Of a stretch of DNA of 64,000 nucleotides, positions 1 through 8,133 are shown piece by piece. The stretch spans positions 62,001 to 126,000 of the forward strand of contig JACPPC010000001.1 of assembly GCA_016191225.1 (NCBI GenBank). The letters are read 5' to 3'. Origin of the DNA: Gemmatimonadota bacterium (lineage in GTDB: Bacteria > Gemmatimonadota > Gemmatimonadetes > Gemmatimonadales > Gemmatimonadaceae). The translations under genes were made by a program, and so were the position numbers. Under the pieces are notes generated by a model, which saw only the letters and a list, made by a program, of their open reading frames with translations, was not told the origin of the DNA and ran no database searches. The stretch's first letter is position 1, and each line of letters opens with the position of its first letter.

Positions 1-233
1 CGCGGCGCGGGGGCACCGTGGCGTGGGTCGGGGCTCACGGCCTTGGTGACGAGTCCGCCGAGCGCCTCGAGGTCCATCGTGCCGGCGAGCTCGCGGCCAT
101 AGCCGGCGGTGCCGGCGGCGAGGATGACCGGGTTCTGGAAACTGATCCCGGCGAAGTCCACGGCCAGCCGTCCCTCGAAGCGCCGCGCCGCGACGCCGGC
201 GGCACGTGCGTTGAGGGCGGCATTGGCGCTCAC
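1..233 (-). CDS. pyrD: dihydroorotate dehydrogenase, N-terminal part (cut by window edge)
   Basis: Oxidises dihydroorotate to orotate in pyrimidine synthesis. Only the first 77 codons are inside the window. The frame reads VDFAGISFQNPVILAAGT, then a GYG and a TKAVSPDPR stretch, which is the first strand and phosphate-loop region of class 1 (PyrD B-type) dihydroorotate dehydrogenases: conserved NPVILA(S/A)GT and (V)TK. The start is a GTG whose bases overlap the TGA of the amidase gene upstream (GTGA), so the two are translationally coupled. No in-frame ATG exists nearby. The family assignment is from motif recognition; catalytic residues lie outside the window. Confidence 0.82.
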   Translation of the reverse strand, partial: MSANAALNARAAGVAARRFEGRLAVDFAGISFQNPVILAAGTAGYGRELAGTMDLEALGGLVTKAVSPDPRHGAPAP

Positions 234-1459
234 GGCTGCTGGGCTCCCACGCGGCGCTCGTAGCGGTCGAGGTACTGCATCGCCGCGTCGGCCACGGCGC
301 CGGCGATCTCCTGCTGGCGGCGGTCGTCGTTCATCCAGTGCGCCTCCGCCGGGTTGGTGCCGAAGCCGATCTCGATCAGCACCGCCGGCATGTAGGCGGT
401 GACGAGGACGCGAAAGCCCGCCTGCTTGACACCGCGGCTCGGGCCCGGGTGCATGCGCGCCAGCGACTGTTGCACGATCGCGGCCAGCTCGCTCGACTCC
501 CGCAGGTGCTCGTTCTGCGCCATGTCGTTGATCACGAACGCGAGTGCGTCGTGCTTCCCCGCGTCGACGGTGGTCTCGAACCGGATTGCCTCGTTTTCCA
601 TCCGCTCCACGCGCCGCGCGTCCTCCGTCTTCGCCTCGGCGAGGAAGTAGGTCTCGAAGCCGCGCGCGCCCCCCGGGTTCGTCCAGCCCATGTTGGCGGC
701 GTTGACGTGCACCGAGAGGAAGAGGTCGCCGTGCTCGCGGTTGGCGATGCGCCCGCGATCGGAGAGCGCGATCAGCGTGTCGGTGGATCGCGTCATCACC
801 ACGCGGACGCCGCGGGCGCGCAGCGACGTGGCGAGCTTCTCGGCCACGGCGAGGGTGATGTCCTTCTCGTAGATCGTGAATCGGCCGTTGATGGGGCCGT
901 GCATGCCGTTGTCGGGGCCGCCGTGGCCGGCGTCGACCACGACCACGCGGCGGTCCCGCGGCGTGGCGGGCCGCGAGGGACGCGCCGACGCGGGCTTGCG
1001 GACCGGCTCGCGCGCCCCCGCGCCCGGGCCAACGGTGTTCGACGCCGGGGAGAACACCGTCCCGGCGCCGGCGCGCAACTCGGCGCGCGCCGGGTCCCAG
1101 GTGAGCCCGGTGGCTGTGCGCGGGAGGAGCTCGGTCACGAGCTGCAGCGGGAGCACGAGCACGCCGGCCACGAGGCGCGGCGAGGCGGAGATCGGCAGGG
1201 TGGCCCCGGCCGCGCCGGCGAAGGGGAGGCCGTCGCGGATGTCGAGCGTCGCGCCCGGCAGCGCGAGGGTCCATCGTCCCTCGGCCACCCGGCTCACCCG
1301 CCCGCCGAGCGCGGGAATGGCCTCGTCGGCGCGCACCGCCGGCGCGCCGTCCATGAGCACGATCGGCACTTCGACGGGTCGCCCGGCGCCGCGGACCACG
1401 ATCGCCCCGGGGAGCTGGAGGGCGAGGGCGAGGGCGGCGAGCGCGGCCGGGCCGGTCAT
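230..1459 (-). CDS. N-acetylmuramoyl-L-alanine amidase (Amidase_3), exported
   Basis: Zinc amidase that cuts the amide bond between MurNAc and the stem peptide of peptidoglycan, in the periplasm. 409 residues. Residues 1-20 look like a short signal sequence. Residues 25-130 resemble a copper-amine-oxidase-N/AMIN-like beta domain, followed by a Pro/Ala linker. The catalytic domain runs from about 170 to the end. Expected zinc ligands and catalytic Glu are visible: H179 in DAGHGG, E198 in YEKDI, H251 in SVHVNA and E363 in IEIGFG. The ATG overlaps the smpB stop (ATGA), which fixes this start; pyrD follows with another overlap. The operon is smpB-amidase-pyrD. Confidence 0.93.
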   Translation of the reverse strand: MTGPAALAALALALQLPGAIVVRGAGRPVEVPIVLMDGAPAVRADEAIPALGGRVSRVAEGRWTLALPGATLDIRDGLPFAGAAGATLPISASPRLVAGVLVLPLQLVTELLPRTATGLTWDPARAELRAGAGTVFSPASNTVGPGAGAREPVRKPASARPSRPATPRDRRVVVVDAGHGGPDNGMHGPINGRFTIYEKDITLAVAEKLATSLRARGVRVVMTRSTDTLIALSDRGRIANREHGDLFLSVHVNAANMGWTNPGGARGFETYFLAEAKTEDARRVERMENEAIRFETTVDAGKHDALAFVINDMAQNEHLRESSELAAIVQQSLARMHPGPSRGVKQAGFRVLVTAYMPAVLIEIGFGTNPAEAHWMNDDRRQQEIAGAVADAAMQYLDRYERRVGAQQP

Positions 1460-1929
1460 CGCGGGCGCAGGGCGCGCGCGATGTCGCGCGCGGCGTCCTT
1501 CGCCTTCGCGTCGTCGCGCTTGTCGTGCAGCTTCTTGCCGCGTCCGAGCCCGATCGACACCTTGGCCAGTCCCCGCTGGAAGTACAGCTCGAGCGGCACG
1601 AGGGTGAGCCCCTTGCGCTCGACCGCCCCTATCAGACGCCGGATTTCGCCGCGGTGCAACAGGAGCTTGCGGGTCCGCGTGGGGTCGTGGTTGACGTAGC
1701 CGGCGTGGGAGTACGGCGCGATGTGCAGGTTGAGCAGGTAGAGCTCGCCGTCGCGCACGATCCCGTAGGCATCGCCGAGGTTGGCCCTGCCCGCACGCAG
1801 CGACTTCACCTCGGAGCCGAGGAGGGCGATCCCCGCCTCCCAGGTGTCGGTGATCTCGTAGTCGTGGCGGGCGCGCTTGTTCCGCGCGATCGAGGTGCGC
1901 TCCCCGGGGGCGGGCTTCGGCGAGGGCAT
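1456..1929 (-). CDS. smpB: SsrA-binding protein SmpB
   Basis: Binds tmRNA and delivers it to stalled ribosomes during trans-translation. 157 residues, the usual length. Conserved blocks are present: NKRARHDYEI, GIALLGSEVKSLR, NLHIAPYSHAGYVNHDPTR, RKLLLHRGEI and the basic tail GRGKKLHDKRD, which enters the decoding site. The start ATG follows the charged MPSPKPAPGERTSIARNKRA leader. The gene is the first of a three-gene minus-strand operon whose promoter should lie between it and the divergent tRNA-Leu. The tmRNA gene (ssrA), often a neighbour in other genomes, was not found here. Confidence 0.97.
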   Translation of the reverse strand: MPSPKPAPGERTSIARNKRARHDYEITDTWEAGIALLGSEVKSLRAGRANLGDAYGIVRDGELYLLNLHIAPYSHAGYVNHDPTRTRKLLLHRGEIRRLIGAVERKGLTLVPLELYFQRGLAKVSIGLGRGKKLHDKRDDAKAKDAARDIARALRPR

Positions 1930-1985
1930 GCGCGAATGCTAGTCGCACCGCGCGGCGCACGGCACCGCGCGCAGCGCCGGTGGCG

Positions 1986-2014
1986 TGGATTTCGGCGGTG
2001 GGTCCGGTTACGTT
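1986..2014 (+). promoter_or_regulatory. possible tRNA-Leu promoter
   Basis: TGGATT (1986-1991) and TACGTT (2009-2014) are separated by 17 bases, and the tRNA starts ten bases after the second hexamer. Both hexamers match the housekeeping consensus only partly, so this is a position-based guess. Confidence 0.25.
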
Positions 2015-2023
2015 TCGCTCGTT

Positions 2024-2107
2024 GCCGAAGTGGTGGAACTGGTAGACGCGCTGGCTTCAGGAGCCAGTGGGGGCAACCTCGTGAGGGTTCGAGTCCCTCC
2101 TTCGGCA
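2024..2107 (+). tRNA. tRNA-Leu (anticodon CAG)
   Basis: An 84-base cloverleaf. Acceptor arms GCCGAAG (2024-2030) and CTTCGGC (2100-2106) pair, with discriminator A at 2107. The anticodon stem CTGGC/GCCAG encloses loop TTCAGGA, giving anticodon CAG at 2058-2060, which reads CUG. The long variable arm (GGGGGCAACCTC region) is typical of class II leucine tRNAs. The T arm GGGTTCGAGTCCC is intact. The 3' CCA is not encoded. Confidence 0.97.
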
Positions 2108-2122
2108 CTGCGGGGAAAGCGA

Positions 2123-2156
2123 CACGGGGCGACGGTCAGGTGACCGCCGCCCCGTG
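2123..2156 (+). terminator. strong hairpin after tRNA-Leu
   Basis: CACGGGGCG (2123-2131) pairs perfectly with CGCCCCGTG (2148-2156). Inside, ACGGTCA and TGACCGC pair over six bases around a two-base loop, with one mismatch between the two stems. No T-run follows. It starts 16 bases after the tRNA, so transcript ending or 3' processing of tRNA-Leu is the likely role. Confidence 0.55.
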
Positions 2157-2345
2157 CGCGTTGCGGCACGCGCGGCCGGCGTGCCGGCCGCGGCGGTCGG
2201 GCGGCGCCGTCCGCCAGCGGAGCCCCGACCGCGTTCGACCCGGTACTCAGGTTGAGCACCTGGGCCCGCGCCATGATGGCGTCCGGGAGCAGCGGGGACA
2301 GCGAGGCGACGAACCGGCGGACCGATGACGTGTGCATCGACGGCC

Positions 2346-2516
2346 TCAGGAGGGGCGGAAGGGGGGAGGTTCGCGGCAATACCGGCAATCCACGTGCCGC
2401 CACGCCGGGGGCCGAATGGCCATCTCCCGTGCCCGGAAGGCCATGCTCGGCCCGAATCCATCGCGCCTCCGCCACAACGGCGGTGCACAGGTTCGGCAAC
2501 ACCGATCGGCCGGCAT
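2346..2516 (-). CDS. possible small two-CxxC peptide (56 aa), doubtful
   Basis: This interval (2157-2557) otherwise holds no recognisable gene. One minus-strand frame reads MPADRCCRTCAPP near its start and DCRYCREPPPFRPS at its end, so two CxxC pairs lie about 34 residues apart with a basic, Trp-containing middle, as in small zinc-ribbon proteins. About 77% of third positions are G or C by hand count, lower than clear neighbours but above what I would expect of noise. AAGG sits only three bases before the ATG, a poor ribosome-site spacing. It lies about 40 bases downstream of the secreted protein gene and could be its last operon member, or chance. Confidence 0.25.
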   Translation of the reverse strand: MPADRCCRTCAPPLWRRRDGFGPSMAFRAREMAIRPPAWRHVDCRYCREPPPFRPS

Positions 2517-2557
2517 GCCCTTCGGCCGGTCGCGGGCGGGGGTGGTCGAGCCCGCCG

Positions 2558-3721
2558 CTAGCGATCGAGCAGCTTGTGCACCGCGCCCCAGTCGGCCTCG
2601 CTCATCATCTTCAGCACCGCGGCGCACCCGCTCCGGAGCCCGGTCTTGAGCTGGGGGGTGAACTCGCGCATCGTGCGCATGCAGAACCCCACATGGCCGA
2701 ACAACGCCACCTGCACGGTCCAGCGCGGCAGGTCGCGGCGCAGGAAGCCGGGGTTGACCTGCACGATCGGCGCGCATCGTGGAGTGCCGCGGAGAGCGAC
2801 CAGACGGTACTGGGCCGCCGTCTCGGCCTCGGAACGGTCGAGCAGGCACGCTGGAAGGTCAGCCTCCTCGGGGCTCATCGCCTCCAGCCGCGCCCGCAGG
2901 GCGTCGCCCGCCTCGTGCCAGCTCCAGTACCAGCGACCTTCCGGCGACGCGCTGGAGGGATTGGCGGCCGCGAGCCGAGCCGAGTCGGGGCGCTCCTCGG
3001 CGAGCCGAACGGCGGCGGCCAGCTGCCGGTCGGCGTTCGCCCGGCCCGCCTCGATCACCTGCAGGTACTCGCGCAGCACCTGCCCGGTGGCCACCGGGCG
3101 CCAGAGGGTGCTGGGGTCCCGCGCCGTCACCACCACGTAGCTCCCCTCGAAGATCGGCTGACCACCGATCCTGCCCGTTTCCCGCGGCTGCCGCATGTAC
3201 GTTGCCGGCAGCTGCGGCACGGGCCGGCCCCGTGCCAGGTCCGGGAGGTTGAGCCGGATGTCGAGCATGTGGTCCTCGGCGCCGCCCTGCCGACGGCGCC
3301 GGTACGCCAGCTCGGCGAATCCCAGGTCCACGCCAAGCGCGCCAACGAGAAGCCGTCCGGGCACCGGCGTGCCGGGGTCGGCCGTGCCCCCATCCAAGCC
3401 GCCGAGCACCGTGCCGGCGAGTACGGTGTGAAAGAGGCGCGGCTGGCGGAACATCGGCTGTGCCGTGAAGACCTCGGCGAAGCCACGAAAGGCGCGCTGC
3501 ACGGCGTGCAACCCGGCCGAGTCGAGGTGCAGGGCGAGGTCGGCGTCGCGCTCCATCCGCAGCTCGACCTCGAGCGGAACGGCGGGCTCCTGCAGGCGCC
3601 CCGGCGCGGCCGGCAGCAGCGTCGACTGCGCCGCGGAGGGCGGAGCCGCGGTCGCAGCGATCGCCGCGAGCAGGACGACGACGATCGCGCGCGGGCGCGC
3701 GCGGGAGGAACCGGCGGGCAC
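2558..3721 (-). CDS. secreted protein of unknown function
   Basis: About 387 residues from the GTG chosen here, which gives a basic n-region (RARPRA), a hydrophobic stretch IVVVLLAAIAATA and a signal-peptidase-like site near PPSAAQ. An in-frame GTG at 3832 would add 37 residues but puts the signal sequence in the middle, so I prefer the shorter form. No domain was recognised. It contains VEVELRMERDADLALHLD, a Trp-rich RWYWSWHEAGDALRARLEAM stretch and a C-terminal part with three of its Cys residues. Codon use matches neighbours, so the gene looks real. It reads away from the DUF350 gene. Confidence 0.72.
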   Translation of the reverse strand: MPAGSSRARPRAIVVVLLAAIAATAAPPSAAQSTLLPAAPGRLQEPAVPLEVELRMERDADLALHLDSAGLHAVQRAFRGFAEVFTAQPMFRQPRLFHTVLAGTVLGGLDGGTADPGTPVPGRLLVGALGVDLGFAELAYRRRRQGGAEDHMLDIRLNLPDLARGRPVPQLPATYMRQPRETGRIGGQPIFEGSYVVVTARDPSTLWRPVATGQVLREYLQVIEAGRANADRQLAAAVRLAEERPDSARLAAANPSSASPEGRWYWSWHEAGDALRARLEAMSPEEADLPACLLDRSEAETAAQYRLVALRGTPRCAPIVQVNPGFLRRDLPRWTVQVALFGHVGFCMRTMREFTPQLKTGLRSGCAAVLKMMSEADWGAVHKLLDR

Positions 3722-3843
3722 GGGGGAAATCGCCAACCTCGGGAGGCTGCTGCACTCTGCGGGCGGGGGGGGCGCCGGCGCAAGCGCGCTTGCGCCGGAC
3801 GAGGCGCCGACGTCACTTGCACGCGACCCCACCTGGAGCCGTC

Positions 3844-4047
3844 GTGGAACCGTCGATCATCCTCGTCAATGCCGGCTACGCCGTTGGCGGTGTCCTGTTG
3901 ATGTGGGTCGCCTACCGCACGTTCGACAAGCTGACCCCCGAAGTGGACTTCGCGACCGAGCTCAAGAACGGCAACGTCGCGGTGGCGATCTTCATCGCCG
4001 CACTGTTCGTGTCGATCGCGATCATCGTCGGCCACGCGCTCAACTGA
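3844..4047 (+). CDS. DUF350 family small membrane protein
   Basis: 67 residues with two membrane segments, around residues 4-24 and 45-62. They are joined by a short charged loop containing FDKLTPEVDFATELKNGN, the conserved hallmark of DUF350 (YjfL-type) proteins. Biochemical function is not established for this family. The GTG start is supported by GGAG five bases upstream and by loss of homology-like sequence before it; a longer form would begin at 3790 with an Arg-rich leader that looks non-coding. The lytic transglycosylase gene follows after a few bases on the same strand, so the two are probably cotranscribed and may both act at the cell envelope. Confidence 0.82.
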   Translation: MEPSIILVNAGYAVGGVLLMWVAYRTFDKLTPEVDFATELKNGNVAVAIFIAALFVSIAIIVGHALN

Positions 4048-4054
4048 CGGCGTG

Positions 4055-4855
4055 ATGCACGACCGGCGGCGGGGCTCCAGCGTGCGGGTGACCGGCAGCG
4101 TGCGCCGCATGCCGCAAATGGCCGCCGCCGCGGCCACCGTCGTGCTCCTCGAGTTCGGCGCGAGCGGTGGCGGCGGTGCCACCACGGCCGGTGCCGCGCC
4201 GCAGGCAACGGGCCAGGCGGCGGCGAGCCCCGCGACAGCACCACGCACGCCATCCACGGCGTCGGCGGCGCTCGCCACGCCCGCGTCCTCGCCGGTGCCC
4301 GATCCCGCCGCGCTCGAGCTTGCCGCCCGCACACGCGCCGCGCGCAAGCTCACGAGCAGGTACGACCCGTACTTCCGCAAGTACAGCAAGCGCTACTTCG
4401 GCGCCGCCTTCGACTGGCGGCTGTTCAAGGCGCAGGGGGTCGCCGAGAGCGAGCTCAACCCGCGGGCGGTGAGCCCGGTCGGCGCCCGCGGACTGATGCA
4501 GGTGATGCCGGCGACGTTCGCCTACATCGCCCGGAGCCAGTCGAGCTTCACCTCGGTCGACGCGCCGGAGTGGAACATCGCGGCGGGGATCCTCTACGAC
4601 CGCGACCTCTGGCGCCGCTGGGAGCCGGCGGTGGCCGAGGGCGAGTGCTTCCGCTTCACCTTCGCCAGCTACAACGCCGGCGACGGCACGATCTCGCGCG
4701 CCGCCAACATCGCGCGGGCGGCGCAGCTCGACCCGACGAAGTGGACGAGCGTGGAACAGGTGGCGCCGAACGTGAAGCGGTGGCGCCACGAGGAGACGCT
4801 GGGCTACGTGCGCAAGATCGAGCGCACCTACGAGGCGCTGAGGGCGATCCGCTAG
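4055..4855 (+). CDS. SLT-domain lytic transglycosylase
   Basis: Cleaves the MurNAc-GlcNAc bond of peptidoglycan with formation of 1,6-anhydro-MurNAc. 266 residues from the ATG; a GTG one codon earlier is also possible. Residues 20-40 are hydrophobic (membrane anchor or signal), then comes an Ala/Pro/Thr-rich linker to about residue 85. The SLT domain follows: the family signature AESELNPRAVSPVGARGLMQ puts the catalytic Glu at about 131 and ends GLMQVMP. FRFTFASYNAGDGTISRA carries the conserved YNAG motif. It shares an operon with the DUF350 gene and converges on the unknown gene at 4874. Confidence 0.92.
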   Translation: MHDRRRGSSVRVTGSVRRMPQMAAAAATVVLLEFGASGGGGATTAGAAPQATGQAAASPATAPRTPSTASAALATPASSPVPDPAALELAARTRAARKLTSRYDPYFRKYSKRYFGAAFDWRLFKAQGVAESELNPRAVSPVGARGLMQVMPATFAYIARSQSSFTSVDAPEWNIAAGILYDRDLWRRWEPAVAEGECFRFTFASYNAGDGTISRAANIARAAQLDPTKWTSVEQVAPNVKRWRHEETLGYVRKIERTYEALRAIR

Positions 4856-4882
4856 GCGGCGGAGCCGCGGAGGCTAGCCGCC
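4855..4882. terminator. hairpin between convergent genes
   Basis: GGCGGC (4855-4860) pairs with GCCGCC (4877-4882), and inside it AGCC (4863-4866) pairs with GGCT (4872-4875). The structure covers the stop codons of the two convergent genes and could serve both strands. It has no T-run. Confidence 0.35.
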
Positions 4883-5443
4883 GAGGGCCTCGCTGGGCTT
4901 CACGTCGTCGGGGAGTCGCGCCTCGCCGAAGGCGCGGCGCAGCGCCTCGGCCGCCGTCGCGGCCTGGCGGGCGATGACGCCGGCCGCCTCGCGGATCGCG
5001 CGCTCGCGATCACCGGGCACCGCGCTCGAGAAGCTCAGCAACTCGCGTGCGAGGCGGCTCTCCTGCGACTCGCGGGCCGATCGCTTGTGGAAGGCCTCGC
5101 GATACGCCGCGAGCCGGGCCTCGAACTGCGCCCCGGCCACGTTCACCATGTTCGCGGCGACGTTGGGGTCGCGCTCGAGGGCAAGCTCCAGCGCCTCCGC
5201 CACGAGCGACGCAGTCCGGTCGTCGAGGGCGTCGCGTTCGGCCACGAGGAGACCGATCGCCCGCATCGCGTACCGCAGTTCCCAGCGCGCGTGGTCCTCG
5301 TCGTGCCCGAGCATGATCGCCGCGAGCCATGCCACGTCGTCGGCCGGAGGCTCGCCGGTGAGGCGCGACACGTACGCGCCGGCGCGCGCCCGTGGCGTGC
5401 CGTCGCCGCGCAACGCGCGCCAGAAGCCCGAGGTCTCGGTCAC
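4874..5443 (-). CDS. conserved-looking hypothetical, alpha-helical
   Basis: 189 residues starting at GTG. No signal peptide or membrane segment. It is rich in Ala, Glu and Arg with heptad-like helices (ASLVAEALELALERD; FEARLAAYREAFHKRSARESQES; AAGVIARQAATAAEALRRAF). No domain was recognised and I assign no function. It ends in the hairpin shared with the transglycosylase gene. About 75 bases separate it from the aspartase gene downstream on the same strand, so cotranscription is possible but not shown. Confidence 0.65.
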   Translation of the reverse strand: MTETSGFWRALRGDGTPRARAGAYVSRLTGEPPADDVAWLAAIMLGHDEDHARWELRYAMRAIGLLVAERDALDDRTASLVAEALELALERDPNVAANMVNVAGAQFEARLAAYREAFHKRSARESQESRLARELLSFSSAVPGDRERAIREAAGVIARQAATAAEALRRAFGEARLPDDVKPSEALGG

Positions 5444-5517
5444 GAGGCGACGTTACCGCCCGCGGCGGCGCGCAACAAGGGCGGCGGCCGACGGGCGGGG
5501 CTCACGCCGGGCACCGG

Positions 5518-6945
5518 TCAGCCGCCGGCGGCGACGGCGTGCTTCCCCTGCGGCACGCCGATCTCGGTCATCTTGCGCAGGTCGAGCACCTCGTCGATCT
5601 CCTCGGTGGGGAGCACCTGCTCGCGCTTGACGAGCTCGCGGATCAGCACCCCCTCCTTCACCGATCGCTTGCTGATCTCGGCGGCCCTCGCGTAGCCGAT
5701 CTGGGGCATCAGCGCGGTGGCGAGCGCCGCCGAGCGCTCCACCCAGTACTCGCACATCGCCGGGTGCGCGGCGATCCCCTTCACGCAGCGCTCGGTGAGG
5801 GTCGTCATCGCGCTGGTGAGGACCTGCATCGAGAGCAGGATGTTGTGCGCGATCACGGGCATCATCACGTTGAGCTCGAGCTGGCCGTGCTCGGCCGAGA
5901 TGGCGACCGTCGTGTCGCAGCCGATGACCTGGAAGCAGACCTGGTTCACCATCTCGGGAATGCTGGGGTTGATCTTGCCCGGCATGATGCTCGACCCGGG
6001 CTGCACGGCGGGGAGGGAAATCTCGTCGAGCCCCGTGCGCGGCCCGCTGACCATGAGCCGAAGGTCGCTCACGACCTTGCTGAGGTCGATGGCGAGGCCG
6101 CGGAGCGAGGCGCTGAAGGCGGCCGGGTCGCCCATGCTCTGCATGAGCTGGATGCGGTCGGCGCCGATCCGCAACGTGGAGATGCCGCTGATCGCCCTCA
6201 GGTGCGTGTTCATCATCGCGGGATACCGCGGCTCGACCGTGACCCCCGTGCCGACGGCGCTGCCGCCGATGCCAAGGTCGTTCAGGTAGTCGGCGGCCTC
6301 GGCAATGCGCCTGCGGCAGCGCGCCAGGGAGCCCGCGTAGGCCGTGAACTCCTGGCCCAGGCGGATCGGCATGGCGTCCTGCAGGTGCGTGCGGCCGGCC
6401 TTCACGATGCCGTCGAACTCCTTCCCCTTCGCGGCGAGGGCGTCGCCGAGCGCGTCGACCGCGGCGAGCAGCGACGGCAACTGGCGCAGTGCCGCGAGCC
6501 GGATGTTGGTGGGGATCGTGTCGTTGGTGCTTTGCGCCATGTTCACGTGGTCGTTCGGGTGCACCGGCGCGTACGTCCCGCGGGCGCTCCCGAGGATCTC
6601 GTTGGCGCGGTTCGCCAGCACCTCGTTGACGTTCATGTTGTGCGAGGTGCCCGCCCCGGCCTGGTATGGGTCGACGACGAAGTGCTCGCGGTGCTGTCCG
6701 CCAAGGACCTCGTCGGCGGCCTGGACGATCGCGTCGGCGCGCCCGGCGTCGAGGCGACCCGTCTGCTTGTGCGTGAGCGCCGCGGCCTTCTTGATCCAGA
6801 CCTGCGCGATCACGAACGGCTCGAGGGGCCTGAGCCCGGAGATCGGGAAGTTCTGCAGGGCCCGAAGCGTCTGCACGCCGTACAGGGCGTCGGCGGGGAC
6901 TTCGAGCGGCCCGAGCGGGTCCTTCTCAGTGCGGGTGGCGGACAT
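5518..6945 (-). CDS. aspA: aspartate ammonia-lyase (class II fumarase/aspartase family)
   Basis: Converts aspartate to fumarate and ammonia. 475 residues, the normal size. Family signatures are clear: TSHNMNVNEV at 100-109, QSTNDTIPTN near 138, KAGRTHLQDAMP near 182 and the mobile loop GSSIMPGKINPS at 317-328 with the catalytic Ser at about 318. TSHNMNVNEV (fumarases have SGTQ.NMNVNEV) and the GYARAAEISKRSVKEG tail favour aspartase over fumarase; substrate choice remains an inference. The ATG chosen gives the usual short N-terminus before DPLGPLEVPADALYGVQTLRA. It is the last gene of the trxB-MBL-DUF4149-aspA run. Confidence 0.9.
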   Translation of the reverse strand: MSATRTEKDPLGPLEVPADALYGVQTLRALQNFPISGLRPLEPFVIAQVWIKKAAALTHKQTGRLDAGRADAIVQAADEVLGGQHREHFVVDPYQAGAGTSHNMNVNEVLANRANEILGSARGTYAPVHPNDHVNMAQSTNDTIPTNIRLAALRQLPSLLAAVDALGDALAAKGKEFDGIVKAGRTHLQDAMPIRLGQEFTAYAGSLARCRRRIAEAADYLNDLGIGGSAVGTGVTVEPRYPAMMNTHLRAISGISTLRIGADRIQLMQSMGDPAAFSASLRGLAIDLSKVVSDLRLMVSGPRTGLDEISLPAVQPGSSIMPGKINPSIPEMVNQVCFQVIGCDTTVAISAEHGQLELNVMMPVIAHNILLSMQVLTSAMTTLTERCVKGIAAHPAMCEYWVERSAALATALMPQIGYARAAEISKRSVKEGVLIRELVKREQVLPTEEIDEVLDLRKMTEIGVPQGKHAVAAGG

Positions 6946-6967
6946 CGGTCGCGGGACGAAGGGTGAG

Positions 6968-7447
6968 TCAGGGAGCGGACGGCACGGCGGACCGGCGCCC
7001 GGACCATGCGGCGGCGCCGACCGCGAGCGCGGCGGCGAGCATGGCGAGTCCGAGCCACGCCACCGAGATGGCGTGCAACTGGCCAAAGGCGCGGCGGCGC
7101 GGGTCGTCGACGGCGAGGGCCTCGATCACGGGGCCCATCTCGGCCCGCAACGCGCCGATGCGCGGGGCAATCACGAACTGCGCGACGCCGCAGGCGATGG
7201 CGACGACGGCCAGCGCCCCGGCGCGCACTCGCGCCGGGATGTCGCGGCCGAGTGGCCGGTCGAGCGCGAAGGCGAGCACCGCGGTGCCCATGCCGGCGAC
7301 GAAGACCACCGGCAGGATGCGGCCCACGAGGGCGCCGGCGAGGGCGCGCGCTGGGAGGACGGCGAACGCTGCCGGGGCGACGCTGGCGGCGAAGAGCAGC
7401 GCGGCGCCGAGCCAGGCGGCGAGGAGGAGGGAGCCGAGCGGCTTCAC
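6968..7447 (-). CDS. DUF4149-like membrane protein
   Basis: 159 residues with four predicted membrane segments, around 5-25, 40-60, 70-95 and 125-150. The central helix pair is separated by RIGALRAEMGPVIEALAVDDPRR followed by FGQLHAIS, the pattern of DUF4149/TMEM205-like proteins. Function is unknown. I place the start at GTG 7447 (VKPLGSLLLAAWLG). The frame stays open upstream to a TTG at 7486, but those thirteen codons are the dispersed 28-base repeat (7457-7484) and would add a hydrophilic non-homologous stretch. The gene lies between the MBL hydrolase and aspA. Confidence 0.75.
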   Translation of the reverse strand: MKPLGSLLLAAWLGAALLFAASVAPAAFAVLPARALAGALVGRILPVVFVAGMGTAVLAFALDRPLGRDIPARVRAGALAVVAIACGVAQFVIAPRIGALRAEMGPVIEALAVDDPRRRAFGQLHAISVAWLGLAMLAAALAVGAAAWSGRRSAVPSAP

Positions 7448-7456
7448 GGGCGAGAA

Positions 7457-7484
7457 GCGGATCCTTCGCTGCGCCCAGGATGAC
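7457..7484 (-). repeat. dispersed 28-bp repeat, copy 1
   Basis: GCGGATCCTTCGCTGCGCCCAGGATGAC on the plus strand at these positions is one copy of the repeat also found near 19.0, 20.6 and 26.4 kb. It sits between the MBL and DUF4149 genes and runs into the open frame of the latter. Confidence 0.85.
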
Positions 7485-7490
7485 AAGGCC

Positions 7491-8132
7491 TCATGCGCCG
7501 AGCACCCGCGCCGCGCCGCTCATGAACGGGTTGACGAGCATTTCCTCGCCGATCGACGTCGCCGGTCCATGGCCGGGGTGCACGATCGTCGAGGGTGGAA
7601 GGGCCGCCAGACGCTCGAGCGCGGCCTGCATGTGCGCCGGGTTGCTGAGCGGCAAGTCCGTGCGCCCGATCGAGCCCACGAACAGGCAGTCGCCGCTGAA
7701 GCAGTGGCCCTCCCCGACGATCGACACATGCCCGGGCGAGTGCCCCGGAGTGAACAGCACGTCGAACCGGAGGGCGCCAAGGTGAAGCACGTCGCCGTCG
7801 GCAAGGGTCCGGTCGGCGGGGGGCGGCTGCTCGATCGCCATCTGCCACCGCGCGGCCGACTGCGCGGCGAAGGCGAGCATCGGCGCGTCGGCCGGGTGCA
7901 GGTACACCGGGACCGGCCGCTGCCGCACGACCTCCGCCACCGCGCCCACATGGTCGAAGTGCGCATGCGTGAGCCAGATCGCGCGCAGGGTGAACCGGTG
8001 CGCGTCGAGCGCGGCCAACAGGCGCTCCGGTTCGTCGCCGGGATCGACCAGCACCGCCTCGCGCGAGCCCTCGTCGGCCACGAGCCAGCAGTTCTCGGCC
8101 AGGGGCCCGACCGTGAGGCACTCGACGAACAT
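7491..8132 (-). CDS. MBL-fold metallo-hydrolase (glyoxalase II-like)
   Basis: 213 residues, cytoplasmic. Metallo-beta-lactamase fold with the zinc motif THAHFDH (HxHxDH, 56-61), later metal ligands in FTPGHSPGH and FSGDCLF, and a final His in IVHPGHGPATSIGEE. This set and the short length match the YcbL/hydroxyacylglutathione-hydrolase-like group, which hydrolyses thioesters such as S-lactoylglutathione; substrate here is unknown. Its ATG lies one base after the trxB stop, so it is translationally coupled to thioredoxin reductase. That context suggests a thiol or detoxification role, which is inference. Confidence 0.88.
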   Translation of the reverse strand: MFVECLTVGPLAENCWLVADEGSREAVLVDPGDEPERLLAALDAHRFTLRAIWLTHAHFDHVGAVAEVVRQRPVPVYLHPADAPMLAFAAQSAARWQMAIEQPPPADRTLADGDVLHLGALRFDVLFTPGHSPGHVSIVGEGHCFSGDCLFVGSIGRTDLPLSNPAHMQAALERLAALPPSTIVHPGHGPATSIGEEMLVNPFMSGAARVLGA

Positions 8133-8133
8133 G

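Noticed and set aside
1930..2023. A tmRNA gene beside smpB
   Set aside because: I found no tRNA-Ala-like ends or tag-peptide frame in the gap or nearby.
2008..2502. A minus-strand frame overlapping tRNA-Leu
   Set aside because: It would cover a clear tRNA gene; the tail is the complement of the tRNA and hairpin.
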